This document shows, piece after piece, positions 48,786 to 59,500 of a stretch of 64,000 nucleotides of DNA. The translations under genes were made by a program, and so were the position numbers. This DNA is from Prosapia bicincta (lineage: Eukaryota; Arthropoda; Insecta; Hemiptera; Cercopidae), in assembly GCA_036971475.1 (NCBI GenBank), contig JBAIZL010000005.1, forward strand, positions 239,335,190-239,399,189. Direction: 5' to 3'. The notes under the pieces were generated by a model. That model searched no databases. It was not told the DNA's origin and saw only the letters and a program-made list of their open reading frames with translations. Positions within the stretch are counted from its first letter, which is position 1. Each line of letters starts with the position of its first letter.

Positions 48786-50157
48786 CCTATTTACTACCAA
48801 AGACGGAACTTGCCTGTCGTCATTGTTTGAGTGTCGTAAATACCAAGCACGTGCAGTGCCCGTCCTAAAGTTTTAAGAAGGATTTCTTGTATTATAACAG
48901 ATAGCATTGGTGTCTAGTTATGCATATATGCTGTTTTCCATACTCTTTGTTTGGTGTTCCCGTAGTTTACATTCTTATTTATAAGTGTTTACACGCGCAT
49001 TCTTAGATTACGTTTGTTGTTCGGTTCACATTTTATAATGGTTGATCGTGATTTGGCAGGTATTTCCTGATTCAGAAGAATTTACAGAGTTCATAAATAC
49101 TGTATTATTTGACTGTGATGAAAAGTAATGGGAATATTGACAGTAGGGTTAGTGATAGTGATAGTTCTTCTGAAATTAGAATTGACGGCGATGAAAATAC
49201 CGACTTGTGTGTCTAGTGATACAGATTAGTTGTGGGTTTCTAAGCCTAATAATGTAAATAATTCAAGATTTAGTGGTAATTCAGGAATAAATTCTATTAT
49301 TTACCAACAAATCCACTGAATTAGAAATACTGAATCAATTTTTAGGAGATGATTTTTGGATGCGTATTGCAGATGAAACCAACAAGTATGCTCACACTAA
49401 AATTACCGCTGGAGGTGATACTTTATATAAGTGGATAGATTTTATAATAGATGAACTAAAGGCATATTTTGCCATCATAGTTATAATATCACAAAACCTA
49501 AAACAAGTGATTGCTGGTCCACTCGTAGAAGTTTACATACTCCAATACTTGATGAAGTTATGACTCGCTATAGACTTTATATAATAAGTAAACATTTACA
49601 TTTTTCGTCATCTCTTGATTTCACAGATAAACTTATAAAGATTAGGTCTGTTTTAGACATAATATTGAAAACATTTACACAATTCAGGCTAAACTTAGCA
49701 GAACAACTCCTACAGTCCGCACAGCTACCAAACAGGTCAAATTCTGGACGACCATCCCTCTACGCCTACAAGCGAAATATTGGGGCCACTTTATTGAAAA
49801 TATTCCATCAACTTCAAAAGCTAGGCCTTCAAGACGATGTAAAGTCTATACAAAACAGGGAAAAAGGAAAGAATCTGTATACCAGTGCAAAAAATGTAAA
49901 TTTCCACTATATTTGAAAGACTGTTTTAAGAGTTATCATACCTAGACAAGCTAATAAAATTTAATTAAATTGGTATAAATATTGTAAAAAGTGTGTACAT
50001 ATGTTTGTTCATTAGTGTAACAAATCACACTGAAGAAATAGCTGAGGTGAGTGTTGATAATTCATTTTTGGCATGATAATCAATTCAAACTATAAAAATT
50101 AAAAATATATTCAGTACTGAGTCACATTTTTTTATGATTAATCTGGTAGGGAATGGG
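48786..50157 (+). mobile_element. piggyBac-like element, internally deleted
   Basis: It is flanked by TTAA (48782-48785 and 50158-50161). The left terminus is CCTATTTACTACCA and the inverted right terminus is CCCATTCCCTACCA (11 of 14 identical). The plus-strand frames at 49360-49690 resemble the N-terminal half of piggyBac transposases: DDFWMRIADETNKYA, WIDFIIDELKAYFAIIV, YRLYIISKHLHFSSSLDF, DKLIKIRSVLDIIL. In another frame at 49745-49945 comes the Cys-rich tail: HFIENIPSTSKARPSRRC, GKRKESVYQCKKCKFPLY, KDCFKSYHT. The catalytic middle is deleted, so it cannot be active. Confidence 0.9.
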
Positions 50158-50589
50158 TTAACAATAGCATGTGCATTTCGATAAAAGCATAGACCAAATA
50201 TGACAAAGCACCCAAGGCTCTAGAGCAGGGCTCTTCACTAGGATATCTTGGAGAGCCAAATAGTTTGCATGAAGCTTTCCTCAGGGCCGCAGGTACAAGT
50301 GACATTAAATAACTAACAAACAGTATGATTATAACATAAGTTTATCACATCACAAATAAATCAACAGTTTTGGTAGCGTAGTAAAAATGCCTGATCTAAA
50401 GGAAGACAGTTATAGATCCACATTATAATATAGAATACTTACTAAGTTTTCTTTGCAAAATAAATATAAACCCGGCACCAAATAAAGTTGATAAATACAA
50501 ATGTTAATTGGGTACCAAAAGAGTTAAGAAAGAATTTCAATATTATGGTCAAAAAATGTATTCAATATGTAATGGGTTTGGTTAATAAA
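50158..50589. other. Trio intron, non-coding
   Basis: The sequence near 50220-50290 (AGCAGGGCTCTTCACTAGGA, GGGCCGCAGGTACAAGTG) resembles the end of an hAT-type element, but no partner was found. Confidence 0.35.
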
Positions 50590-51560
50590 TTTTTATTCTA
50601 TGTTCTGGTATGTTTGTAAATTTCATAATGCTAATGTGTTAGAGATGTAGTCCATTTTTGATCAAGAGGATTTTTACGTTGTTGATGTTTCTGTAACTAA
50701 GTCCTATTTCCATATGGTTACCAAAAGTCGTGCCTCTGTCTTCTTTAACTACACCTATGTACTTTCAGATTGTTGTTGGAAACAGGAGTAAAATTTTTCT
50801 CACTCTAACACAACACAAAAAAAACTTAATTTAAAATAAAACTATAACTAATAAACTTAACATAAGCAGTAAAATTAGTAATGTTAAACATTACGCATTA
50901 AACCCAGTAAAACATCAAACAAATAAAGGTAAACACTACATCAATAGTAAGGGCAAATAACAAAAAAACTATTTGGAAATCAATAAACAACTATAAATAT
51001 AGATGAAAAATGCAACTTAAAACATATCTACCTGAATTCTCTACCATCTGGAATCCCTCAAAAATCCACCAACCAAACATATCCTAAACACTACTTCCAT
51101 CTGACATAACATACAAAATAAATACAAATATTTCTATAACTGAAATTCTAAACTTCCTAAAATTGCAACTAATGCAGATCAATATTCTACAAACAATTAT
51201 TACTAAAATATTTGACACCCTTTAAGGTGTTCAGATTTGCAGAACAGAGCAAATCTTTTTCATCACTAACTCCAAATTCTATTTCCTATCAGATTACCTA
51301 ACCATGGGAAGTCCAAATACAGCATCCTCAGATAAATAATCTTACATCATATTGAAAATAGGTACTGATAATATAAAACAAAACACACACACACACACAT
51401 AAAATATATACTAACAAAGATATGTTGATGACATCACATTATACAAGGACAATGCCAATCATTGCAAAAATTTAAATTCTGTAATTCTTTGCAGAACTCG
51501 AAATCAGACAAATGCTTACAACACCACAGTAACAAACAGCTCTATACAAAATTACAGTTT
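50590..51560. pseudogene. Penelope-like element relic, rearranged
   Basis: Two parts are in opposite orientation. On the plus strand at about 51110-51460, ITEILNFLKLQLMQ, then FYFLSDYLTMGSPNTAS, then RYVDDITLYKDN (51417-51452) follow Penelope reverse transcriptase; YVDD is the catalytic motif. On the minus strand at about 50600-50750, GTTFGNHMEIGLSYRNINNV and KILLIKNGLHL resemble the GIY-YIG tail region. The inverted arrangement suggests two nested copies or a rearrangement. A short (AC)n run sits at 51383-51399. Stops break both parts. Confidence 0.7.
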
Positions 51561-51764
51561 AAAAATCAATTAAAACTAATTGTTGAGAATGGTACCTAAC
51601 TTGCTACAGGGTTAGGCTCTGACATTTATATGTGTTCTCCTAGGTGCAATAGTGGATATCAGTTTCACAGTTCTGAACGCTAGAGGTCTCCACATACGGT
51701 TTCCTTTCCACCATTTCTCTGTGCACTGCCATGACAGTTCCATTCAAGATGGCAGACCGCTTAA

Positions 51765-52714
51765 CTGGTTGAGTGTGACAATGTTTTATAGTTGCGCATC
51801 GAAATTGCTGAAAAAGTATTATTGATTACTTCCATTGAAAATGTTGTTGATGGACCCAATATATCATCTGAAGTTGGCTAGGCATTCATTTTCGTCAGTT
51901 TTTGGTAACATCATTTTCGGTGCATTCATGTACGTACTTTGCCGGTGGTGCCGGTGTTATTCTTTGAGAGCCTGTGTACGCTGATTCGAGTAGGGGTCAC
52001 CATAATGAGAGCCTGGTTGGGAGATAGAAGTCCTTCAATGACTTTGAGACGGAAATCATACAGGCCCAGTTTATTTTGGTGTGAAGCAATAGTTCCAAAA
52101 TAATTCTTATTTCAGGCAAAGTCACGTCTTTCCAATTTGTGATTTGTGATTAGTGACTTGGCAGTGTTTAGTGAACCACAAAAAAATTCCAAGACATATC
52201 TGTTTGTCTCAGCAACAATTGTCTTTAAGAAAATAACATCTATCAATAAATTAAACAAATCATTTGGAGTATTGTTACCGGGAATTAGCACTCTAAGTCC
52301 AGAATCTCCTATGAAAGTTACAGTCTTTCATGGCAGTAGCGCCAAGTGTAGGCCGCCATGTTGGCAACACCTCGTTGTCATCATCGGAGCTGTCAGAGCT
52401 ATCCTGGGAGCCATTTTCGTTGTCAGAGTAGACATTCTCCAATAATGCAACATCATTATCCATACTCATTGTACAAAATATATTATACACAACTTTAACA
52501 CACTTTAAGTAACACTAATACAACATCATAGTCCCTAATCCGAAACAAAAAACCAAATCCACCAAAATGTTCACAAAGTCTGGCATAATAACCGATAAGT
52601 GATACAATGTTTTCCAGCAATGGCTAACCTCACATTGAAGCAATGAACTGAGAGTGGATGTGGGGCATACATGAAGGGCAAGGGTGTTCATGCAAGCCCA
52701 CCGCACTCAATGTG
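51765..52714 (-). mobile_element. piggyBac-like element, N-terminal transposase fragment
   Basis: It is flanked by TTAA (51761-51764 and 52715-52718). The right terminus, inverted, is CACATTGAGTGCGGTGGG and the left terminus is CTGGTTGAGTGTGACA (9 of 13 matching). On the minus strand, from 52490, an acidic start (MDNDVALLENVYSD, ENGSQDSSDSSDDDNEVLPT) is followed, with frame changes, by NTPNDLFNLLIDVIFLKTIV, AETNRY and WKDVTLPEIRIILELLLHT. These match the N-terminal part of piggyBac transposases (acidic head, ETNRYA, W--VT--E). The catalytic core and Cys-rich tail are missing. Confidence 0.8.
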
Positions 52715-52718
52715 TTAA

Positions 52719-53155
52719 CCCCAATATTAATAATAACAGATACACTTATCCATAACCATAACACTTCAATCTCTCTCTAACTTAAACATGATGCCTTTAG
52801 ATTCATGCTACATGAACTAAAAGGGTCAATGCTCCAATACCCATGTCCACCACAAACATGAATAAAGAAATTGGTACAATTAAATATATTTCTTACAGAC
52901 AGAAAAGGATACTGTAATACAAATTGCTAACACAGAGAGTATGAAATAAATAAACTGAAAAAAAGAAATTCATCACACTTATAATCAAAGTAATCAGGTC
53001 TTATTTTTCAACGTTTATTCAATTAGTTAAAAATGTAATGATTCATCCTTTGTTAATGATATAATAGAAAAATGTCAGTTTTACAGAAATCAAGTTTTCA
53101 TAAATGTTAATTTATGTATTTGTTCGAACTAAATTCAAATTCAATATATCTTTAC
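52719..53155. other. Trio intron, AT-rich part
   Basis: No recognisable content. Confidence 0.4.
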
Positions 53156-53384
53156 CTTTTCACAATCTTGTTCAAAAAGTCTCAACTGGAAACATTGATC
53201 TAATTTTAGTTTCTTATGGTGCCACAATTGAAGGAGTTGGTTTTTACTAGTTCGGATGGCTTCTAGATTATGGAGGATTTGTGGCACCGCAGCCTGCAAG
53301 TCTGGATTCACTATACCAGAACTAGCTTCACTGTCCCTTCCTGAATACCCACTGTCGTAGCCACTATTACTATCTCCTGATAAC
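53156..53384 (-). CDS. trio: Trio exon, spectrin-repeat region (76 codons plus 1 base)
   Basis: The acceptor is TTTTTTTCAG; the donor is AAG|GTAAAGATA. The first base completes the split Arg codon from exon 58393-58592. A Ser/Gly/Tyr-rich linker (LSGDSNSGYDSGYSGRDSEA) precedes the spectrin-repeat sequence PQILHNLEAIRTSKNQLLQL, WHHKKLKLDQCFQLRLFEQD, CEK. The WH--KLKLDQCFQLRLFEQD block is very strongly conserved in Trio/Kalirin. The end is in phase 0. Confidence 0.96.
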
Positions 53385-54039
53385 CTGAAAAAAATGAATT
53401 TTATAAATATTTGGTTATTGCAAAATTAAATGATTAGCAAAAACTTACAGTAACAAAATACAGATTGTATTTCACATTGAGTGACTTATTTGCTATCATT
53501 CCCTTAAAAGTACGAATTTCTCTATGAACCTTATTTCAAACACTCAATATTCCTATTATAAGGTAAAGAAAATCATTTTTCCAGTAATACCATATAACAG
53601 GTATAGTTATAGTTAATTATATTTTTACTTTCAGACTCAACACAAAATAAACGAAATAATAAGATAAAAAACTACAAGATGGCATTCGTAAACCACAAGA
53701 TGATATTAAAACATACAAGTTTCAATATGGAATAATTTTCTATAAATTTATAATTTTTTAGTATCTTGAGAATCATTATGCAAAGAATAATTACAAATTG
53801 AGTAACTTGTGTGGTTATATTTGGGAGATCCCCATGGACAACGCTGCACAATTGATTTTTTAAAATTTAAATTATTGATTTCTGAGTTAACATTGATATC
53901 TTTCTACCACCATTTTCTTTCAAAACATTTTCAATAAACTTCAGTCTTGTTATTAGTCTATTATACTTGTTGTAAGCTTGTACATAAAAGCTGACAATAA
54001 CCATATCAGACTTCACTTTAAATGACAATATCCACCTAC
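53385..54039. other. Trio intron, AT-rich part
   Basis: No recognisable content. Confidence 0.4.
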
Positions 54040-54425
54040 ATGGATATCAAAATTCTTGTCAATCTACACACAGCTTTCCCATGGCTAGAAATCTATTATT
54101 TAATGATGTATATGAAATTATAAGAGAAAGGTTCCTTGCAGTAATGGACCATGGGTAGAATGAGAAATTATAGACCACCATCAGCTTCACAAATAAAACA
54201 AAAAAAAGATATGCGAATAAACAGTAACAAACAAACAAAATATTATAATCGTACACTGTATAGAGAGGAAAATGGAAAATTGCAAAAGGAAATTCGCTTC
54301 CTATTTTCCCACTTAATATTGAGATTCTGTCATATGTATACACGTCTTTACATTAAATATAATTATAAAATAAAAAGTAAGTAAAATGAAATGTTTTTTC
54401 ACCACAGTAGGAATTCACCAATTTT
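54040..54425 (+). repeat. composite repeat family copy, partial
   Basis: It matches the internal block and right end of the copy at 13605-14245 (CTAGAAATCTATTATTTAAT, ATGTATATGAAATTATAAGA, TGTCATATGTATACACG) and ends near TCACCACAGTAGGAATTCAC. The left end of the family is missing. Its plus and minus strand frames (54059-54384) are chance frames. Confidence 0.65.
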
Positions 54426-55429
54426 TTTTTACATATATATTACTTGTTACTATCCTATGTAATACTTAATAGTCCATAATTTTGTTAAAAATACTTTTTA
54501 AAATATAATCGTAATAATTATAATTTTTTAACTCATGATACAGTGATGAACTCGTGATACAGTATTTCTTCATTTATTCATTGATAAGTAAATAACTGTA
54601 AGTATGGGAGTTACAGTAAAGTTACAAAATAAAAACAAGAATGATATGATGTGCCACCTTGACGCCTATTTTACAGGATTTTCATACATCCATTTAAATA
54701 AAATATAACTTTGCATTTAATAACCATGTTCTTCAGTCTCTATATATTCATGTTTAAAAAAATGCTGCATTAAAATTAGAAAATAAAAGTTACCTACTAA
54801 TATGCAATAAAGAATAATTGTAAACTTATAAAAAAATGATATAATAATCAAATTCTTACTTGGTAGAAAACATCAAGAAATACAGAAAGTTTTGGATGTA
54901 GCTACTATCATATTTTCTAATATACAAATTAAAAATTATAACCTGTACACAATGTTTTTACAATAAACAAAATATGAGATTTGGACAATATACTTGAAGG
55001 TTAGAAATGATTTTATATTATAAGTCATTTCCATTTTCCTTCGAGTAGCTACTTTAGTTATATAAAGTAATTGCACAAGATTCTAATGGTTAAATGAAAA
55101 GTTATCCGATGTGTTAAGCCTTCCATCTACAATGACGTTTGTAATATTAGAGTTAAGTTTGTTGAAGATAAGTTTTATTGGTTGATAAACTTTAAATTAC
55201 TCTGGATAAACTTTTCCCTTTAATTAATCTCCCTGTGTCACAGAAGAAAGAAATGTTTGCAGTTTACTGTTTAACAGAAAACTAACTTTGAACTTTTGCG
55301 GATCCAGGCATATAATTACTATACATTAGACATTAACAAAATTAATTTAATTTTAAAAAGTTTTCATTTTTCTTTAAACTAAATTATTTAGGAAAATATT
55401 ATTTATGCATGCATAAAAAGACTTTATTT
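54426..55429. other. Trio intron, AT-rich part
   Basis: No recognisable content. Confidence 0.4.
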
Positions 55430-55645
55430 TTCATATCTCAACACACTAGAACAGTATGAAATTTTCAAACACACAGAAACACAAAATACAAACATATTAA
55501 ACAAACAAACCTTTGACACTATTGAGAACATGCCTTTAAAATGGTTACCGCTTAACTCAACAACAACTCCAAGCGGAAAATTTAGACACTGATGAAAATT
55601 GTGGAGCGATCAAAAACGTTCTGTCCCAGTAAGTTTTTACAAATG
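55430..55645 (+). mobile_element. Penelope-like element 3' fragment
   Basis: The segment matches the right arm of 35499-36125: the plus-strand translation EQYEIFKHTETQNTNILNKQ belongs to the end of the GIY-YIG domain. It is followed by TTTAGACACTGATGAAAATT and GTGGAGCGATCAAAAACG, a decayed form of the CTGATGAA hairpin (55589-55616) with the stem largely lost. It is a 5'-truncated copy. Confidence 0.65.
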
Positions 55646-55974
55646 TAAGAAAATATCTCAGACTTTCAAACAAATGACTTAAATGAGAAAAGAATACATT
55701 AGTTAGATAGCACAATGATTGACAACAAATAGTACCTTTGTAAGTCAGAGTTTTTACAATAGTAGAGCCAAAGAGGGATTTTGGGCTCTAAAATTTTCTA
55801 CTAAACTAAATACCATAGAGCTCAATCTCAAAAAATATGTCCAAATTCAAGTTATCCTATTGTTAGTGAAAAAATGCAAGAAATTCAACAAAAAGTATTG
55901 ACTACAGGTATAATGATACTTTACAAGTAACCATGCTAATATGGAAAAAACAAAAAATATAAAACAAAATTTTA
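55646..55974. other. Trio intron, AT-rich part
   Basis: No recognisable content. A 60-codon frame at 55719-55901 has no domain. Confidence 0.4.
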
Positions 55975-56405
55975 AAGTAAATTCCTACTGAGATTAACAA
56001 AGAAAAATTTTATTTTAGTTGCCCTAGGGAACTATTTACGATAATGTGTGGTAACCATGGCAACAGTTTAAGGTTGTACATTGCAGGTTTTGACGACAGC
56101 CAGATGGGGGAAAAAAATTCTTATACATCTTTGAGAAATATATTTCTAGGTATTGCAAAGTTTTCGCAGTCCCAAAGGGCTAGACTTGGAACATGAAGAT
56201 TCTCAGTTCAAATCCAACTGAACCCCACAAATTTTATAATTTAATTATTGAATAAATATTTTTAAAACTGTATAACTTTCAATTGTATACCCTATAGGTT
56301 ATAATATTTGAACTTGACTGGATGAATAAAAACGTATTTTATTAATGATTGACAATTTGTACAAGATATGTATCAGGAGAGTGTGAGCTAATAGAAGGAA
56401 TTTAA
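55975..56405 (-). repeat. composite repeat family copy with tRNA-like module
   Basis: The plus strand runs from AAATTCCTACTGAGATTAAC to GTGAGCTAATAGAAGGAATT. It holds the tRNA-like segment GGGCTAGACTTGGAACATGA, AGATTCTCAGTTCAAATCC (B-box-like 56205-56215), AACTGAACCCC. It is the best-preserved short copy and closely matches 23935-24330. An hAT-type element begins 18 bp further on. Confidence 0.75.
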
Positions 56406-56423
56406 TAACCTGTGCCAATCAGA

Positions 56424-58189
56424 CATGGGCGCCCATGTATAATTTTATAGGGGGGGGGCCAAATTTGATACCTGGGGGAATGGGATTCCCTCCATGAGAA
56501 GGAGGGTCTGGGGAGATTTTGAAAAATTAGGGTTAAAATGGTGAGTTTTAAGGCACTTTAGAAAATTCGAAACTTCTAATTTTTACAGGCTTTTTTGTAT
56601 CGATTAATTAATTTTTTTATAGAATGAGTGAATCTTTATTCCATAAAATACTAAAAAATATAATAAAAAGGTTTTTTTTCTTGCGTCATTTCATTTATTA
56701 TAGGATAGGATAGTAACCGACAAATTATTTTGAGGTTGGAAGTTTTTTAAATATAGGCTATTATTTCAGTTTTATAAGTGGCTTTTTTTTCAATTTTAAC
56801 CGAGGCATGACAGTCGAATATCTGATTTTATTGAAATATCTCATTAGGTTCAGGGTGTTTGCGTGTTTCAGGAGGAACTGCTCATATAACGCTCAAAATG
56901 AGAAAAAATGCTTCGTTAGTGAGTTACGACTAGTGAAAGATTTCACCTGCAATTCAGTTACCCCTGTGAAATAAATCAATAAATGTATGGCCCTACTTAA
57001 GTAAGCAGATTCAAATTTTATCCTCCTTAGGCTTTTTCTACTAATTTGAGCAATTAGGGGTAGTTTTCAACCTTGAAAATGAATTTTTAGAGGGTCGAAA
57101 TATTTAACAATTACAATTAGCGTATCAGAGAATAATTATTTTTAATTCATCTGAACCAAATTTCACTCTTTTTATGCTTTTTTATAGATTTGACAATAAG
57201 GGGTAGTTTTCACGCTTAAAAAATAAAAAGCGCCCGTCGGCACTATATAGATTTTGAAGTAGAGGGTAAGTTGAACTTAATCCCAAATTTGTATGCAAAT
57301 CGGTCTTTTCCGAAAAATTTGTAGTTTTTTCCTATTTTAAGCTTCGTTTCCTGGACTAATATTAAAGATAAATCAAATTAAAACGTCAATTTCTACAATT
57401 CAATTAAAGGTAATGTAACATAGGCTATAACATATAATAAACTTTTAAAATTAATATGTGGACAAAATAATATGTTTTGTTTAACTTAACAGAAAAGAAA
57501 TATACCTAATATGTAATATCTATGTATCGTATTATTATACATAGGAATTCTTTTGAAATTGATTCTTGACGTTTGTTATGTTTCGTTATTAGGAAATGTT
57601 TTCACTTACCAATTAGGCTAATAATTTATCAATTTTGTAAATCGTAACATGGTACCATACACTATAGTCAATATATAATCTCCCTGCTTCCTACTTGCAC
57701 CCATAACAGTACTACAATGTGGAATGCAGATGACATGCAACAGAGAAGAAATGCAGCGTAGTCAGTCAGAAGGGCCTAGGTTATCCTTCCTGTCACCTTT
57801 TCCTTATCATTGGGATAGCTGGCTCGCTGTGTCAGTGTCTAGGATATTAGTCCTGTCCTGTTTAGCTGTTTTCCTTTAATTGACTGGTCCATTAACCATT
57901 AACTGGTCCACATTGACATAATCACATAATATGGATATTCAATAGTTTCTGACTTTAAAACCTACTTCGTTCAGTCAAGGTGTTAATATAGCAGAATCGG
58001 ATAAATATACTATGTATATTGTTAATACTGTGAAAATTTATTAAAATTAAAATATAGTTCTTCCACATCAGCTGAAAATAAAAAAGAAATGTTTGTACGA
58101 AAGTGTTAATAATTTTATTTTTGTATTTTTCTGGGAGCTAGGGGGGGCCACGCCCCCCCCCCCTTGCCCGTGTGTATGGGCGCCCATGC
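56424..58189. mobile_element. hAT-type element, 1.77 kb, palindromic termini
   Basis: Both ends begin CATGGGCGCCCAT, itself containing the 12-bp palindrome ATGGGCGCCCAT. G-rich runs follow within 30 bp (nine G at the left; an eleven-base C run near the right end). An exact 8-bp duplication CAATCAGA flanks it (56416-56423 and 58190-58197), typical of hAT. No transposase was recognised in the interior. A weak internal duplication around 57030-57090 and 57175-57220 shares TTAGGGGTAGTTTTCA-like sequence. Confidence 0.8.
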
Positions 58190-58392
58190 AATCAGACTAA
58201 TAAAACCCAAAGATTTTGAAAGTTTCTGTTATTTCTAAAATACCTCATATTTCACAAAAATTGAGTACTAGGTTTCAAAACCATCTGACAGATAACACTG
58301 AAATTAAAAATTAAGCTCCAAGAAACACAATAAAATAAGTTTCACTATCCAGTCTGCAGAATCGAGAACTACAAGTGAAATAATACATTTAC

Positions 58393-58592
58393 CTTTGTAA
58401 CAATCTCTGACCAGTAAGGTCAATATCTTGAACAGGTGCTTTCATAATCTTCTTTTTCATATCCGCATGTACATCTAACGAGTGTTTGGCGCCAGCTACA
58501 TCTTCACCAAGATCATTTCTACTCAAGTCTTCTTGCAGATCGTCTAAACGATCCAACAGGTCTGCAGCTTGCCACATGAAATCTTCCAGAGC
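58393..58592 (-). CDS. trio: Trio exon, first spectrin-repeat region (66 codons plus 2 bases)
   Basis: The acceptor is AACTTCAG; the donor is AAAG|GTAAATG. The translation ALEDFMWQAADLLDRLDDLQ, EDLSRNDLGEDVAGAKHSLD, VHADMKKKIMKAPVQDIDLT, GQRLLQ then AG| matches the Trio segment LEEF---A--LLDRLDELQ and KKKI-KAP--D. It starts in phase 0 and ends after two bases of an Arg codon. Confidence 0.96.
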
Positions 58593-59136
58593 CTGAAGTT
58601 AAGTTAAAACTCTTAAGTTCAAGTAATATAATGCCTGCCTAAACTTACAATAAATCATAAGTTTAGCAGATTGTTAATTAGTTAAATTCAAGCATAAAAC
58701 ATAAACAGTATTGTTTTCAAAATTTAAATAATTTATATTAAATAAATAATGAATGATTTTTTTATACAAAAAATAATATTCTACATATTTTTCAACTGCT
58801 ATTTGGTTTATATAGATTTTATGACATGTATGGTTTTTAAAATTAGTTAATTTTTGTAAAGTGTGCAGTCTAAATGATTCTTGTTTACACCCACTTTCCT
58901 TTTAAAACCCAAGCTCTGAATAGAAAACTCTGAGTCCAAAACATGTAATTCCCAGTCTATTATTTTCCTCTCTTGAATGCTTACTACATTCGAAACAAAC
59001 AGATAACAATAATTTTCACTTGATGCAGTGCTATAGAAATTGTATGTAAATGGTAGATTGTCCAATCCTCACTTTAGATTACTTTGTCTTTTACCAATAA
59101 CATCATGTTTATGTTATAAATATTGTACTTCCTTCT
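58593..59136. other. Trio intron, AT-rich part
   Basis: No recognisable content. Confidence 0.4.
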
Positions 59137-59500
59137 AGACTTAGTAACATATTTTCTCTGATGCTACTTCCTTTTACAATAAGTGACAAAATTAGTCTGA
59201 TTTCCTTCCTCTCACACTTAGTGACACATTTTCTCTGGCACCAATTCCTCCTACACTCAGTGACACATTTCTCTTGGTGCCACTTCTGCCTACACTAAGT
59301 GACATACATAACTCTGACAGCACTTCTCTTAAAATTAGTGCCACATTCCCTCTGTAGTAATTTCTGCCTACACTCAAAAGACACATTTCCTCTAATCTCC
59401 ACTTCTGCCCACATTTTGGGACTCATTTTCCCTGGTGCTACTTCCATTTTCACTTAGAGACACATTTTCCTGGTGCTTCTTCTCCCCACGATCATTGACG
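59137..59500. repeat. tandem array, about 40-bp unit, about 9 copies
   Basis: The block CACTTAGTGACACATTTTCT and TGGTGCCACTTCTGCCTA-like sequence recur every 39-41 bp with much divergence. The minus-strand frame here (SLSVG repeats) is a product of the array and not a gene. Confidence 0.8.

Noticed and set aside
54059..54384. Overlapping plus and minus open frames of 77-94 codons
   Set aside because: They lie inside a partial copy of the composite repeat family and show no protein similarity.
59192..59386. Minus-strand frame with SLSVG repeats
   Set aside because: Explained by the diverged 40-bp tandem array.
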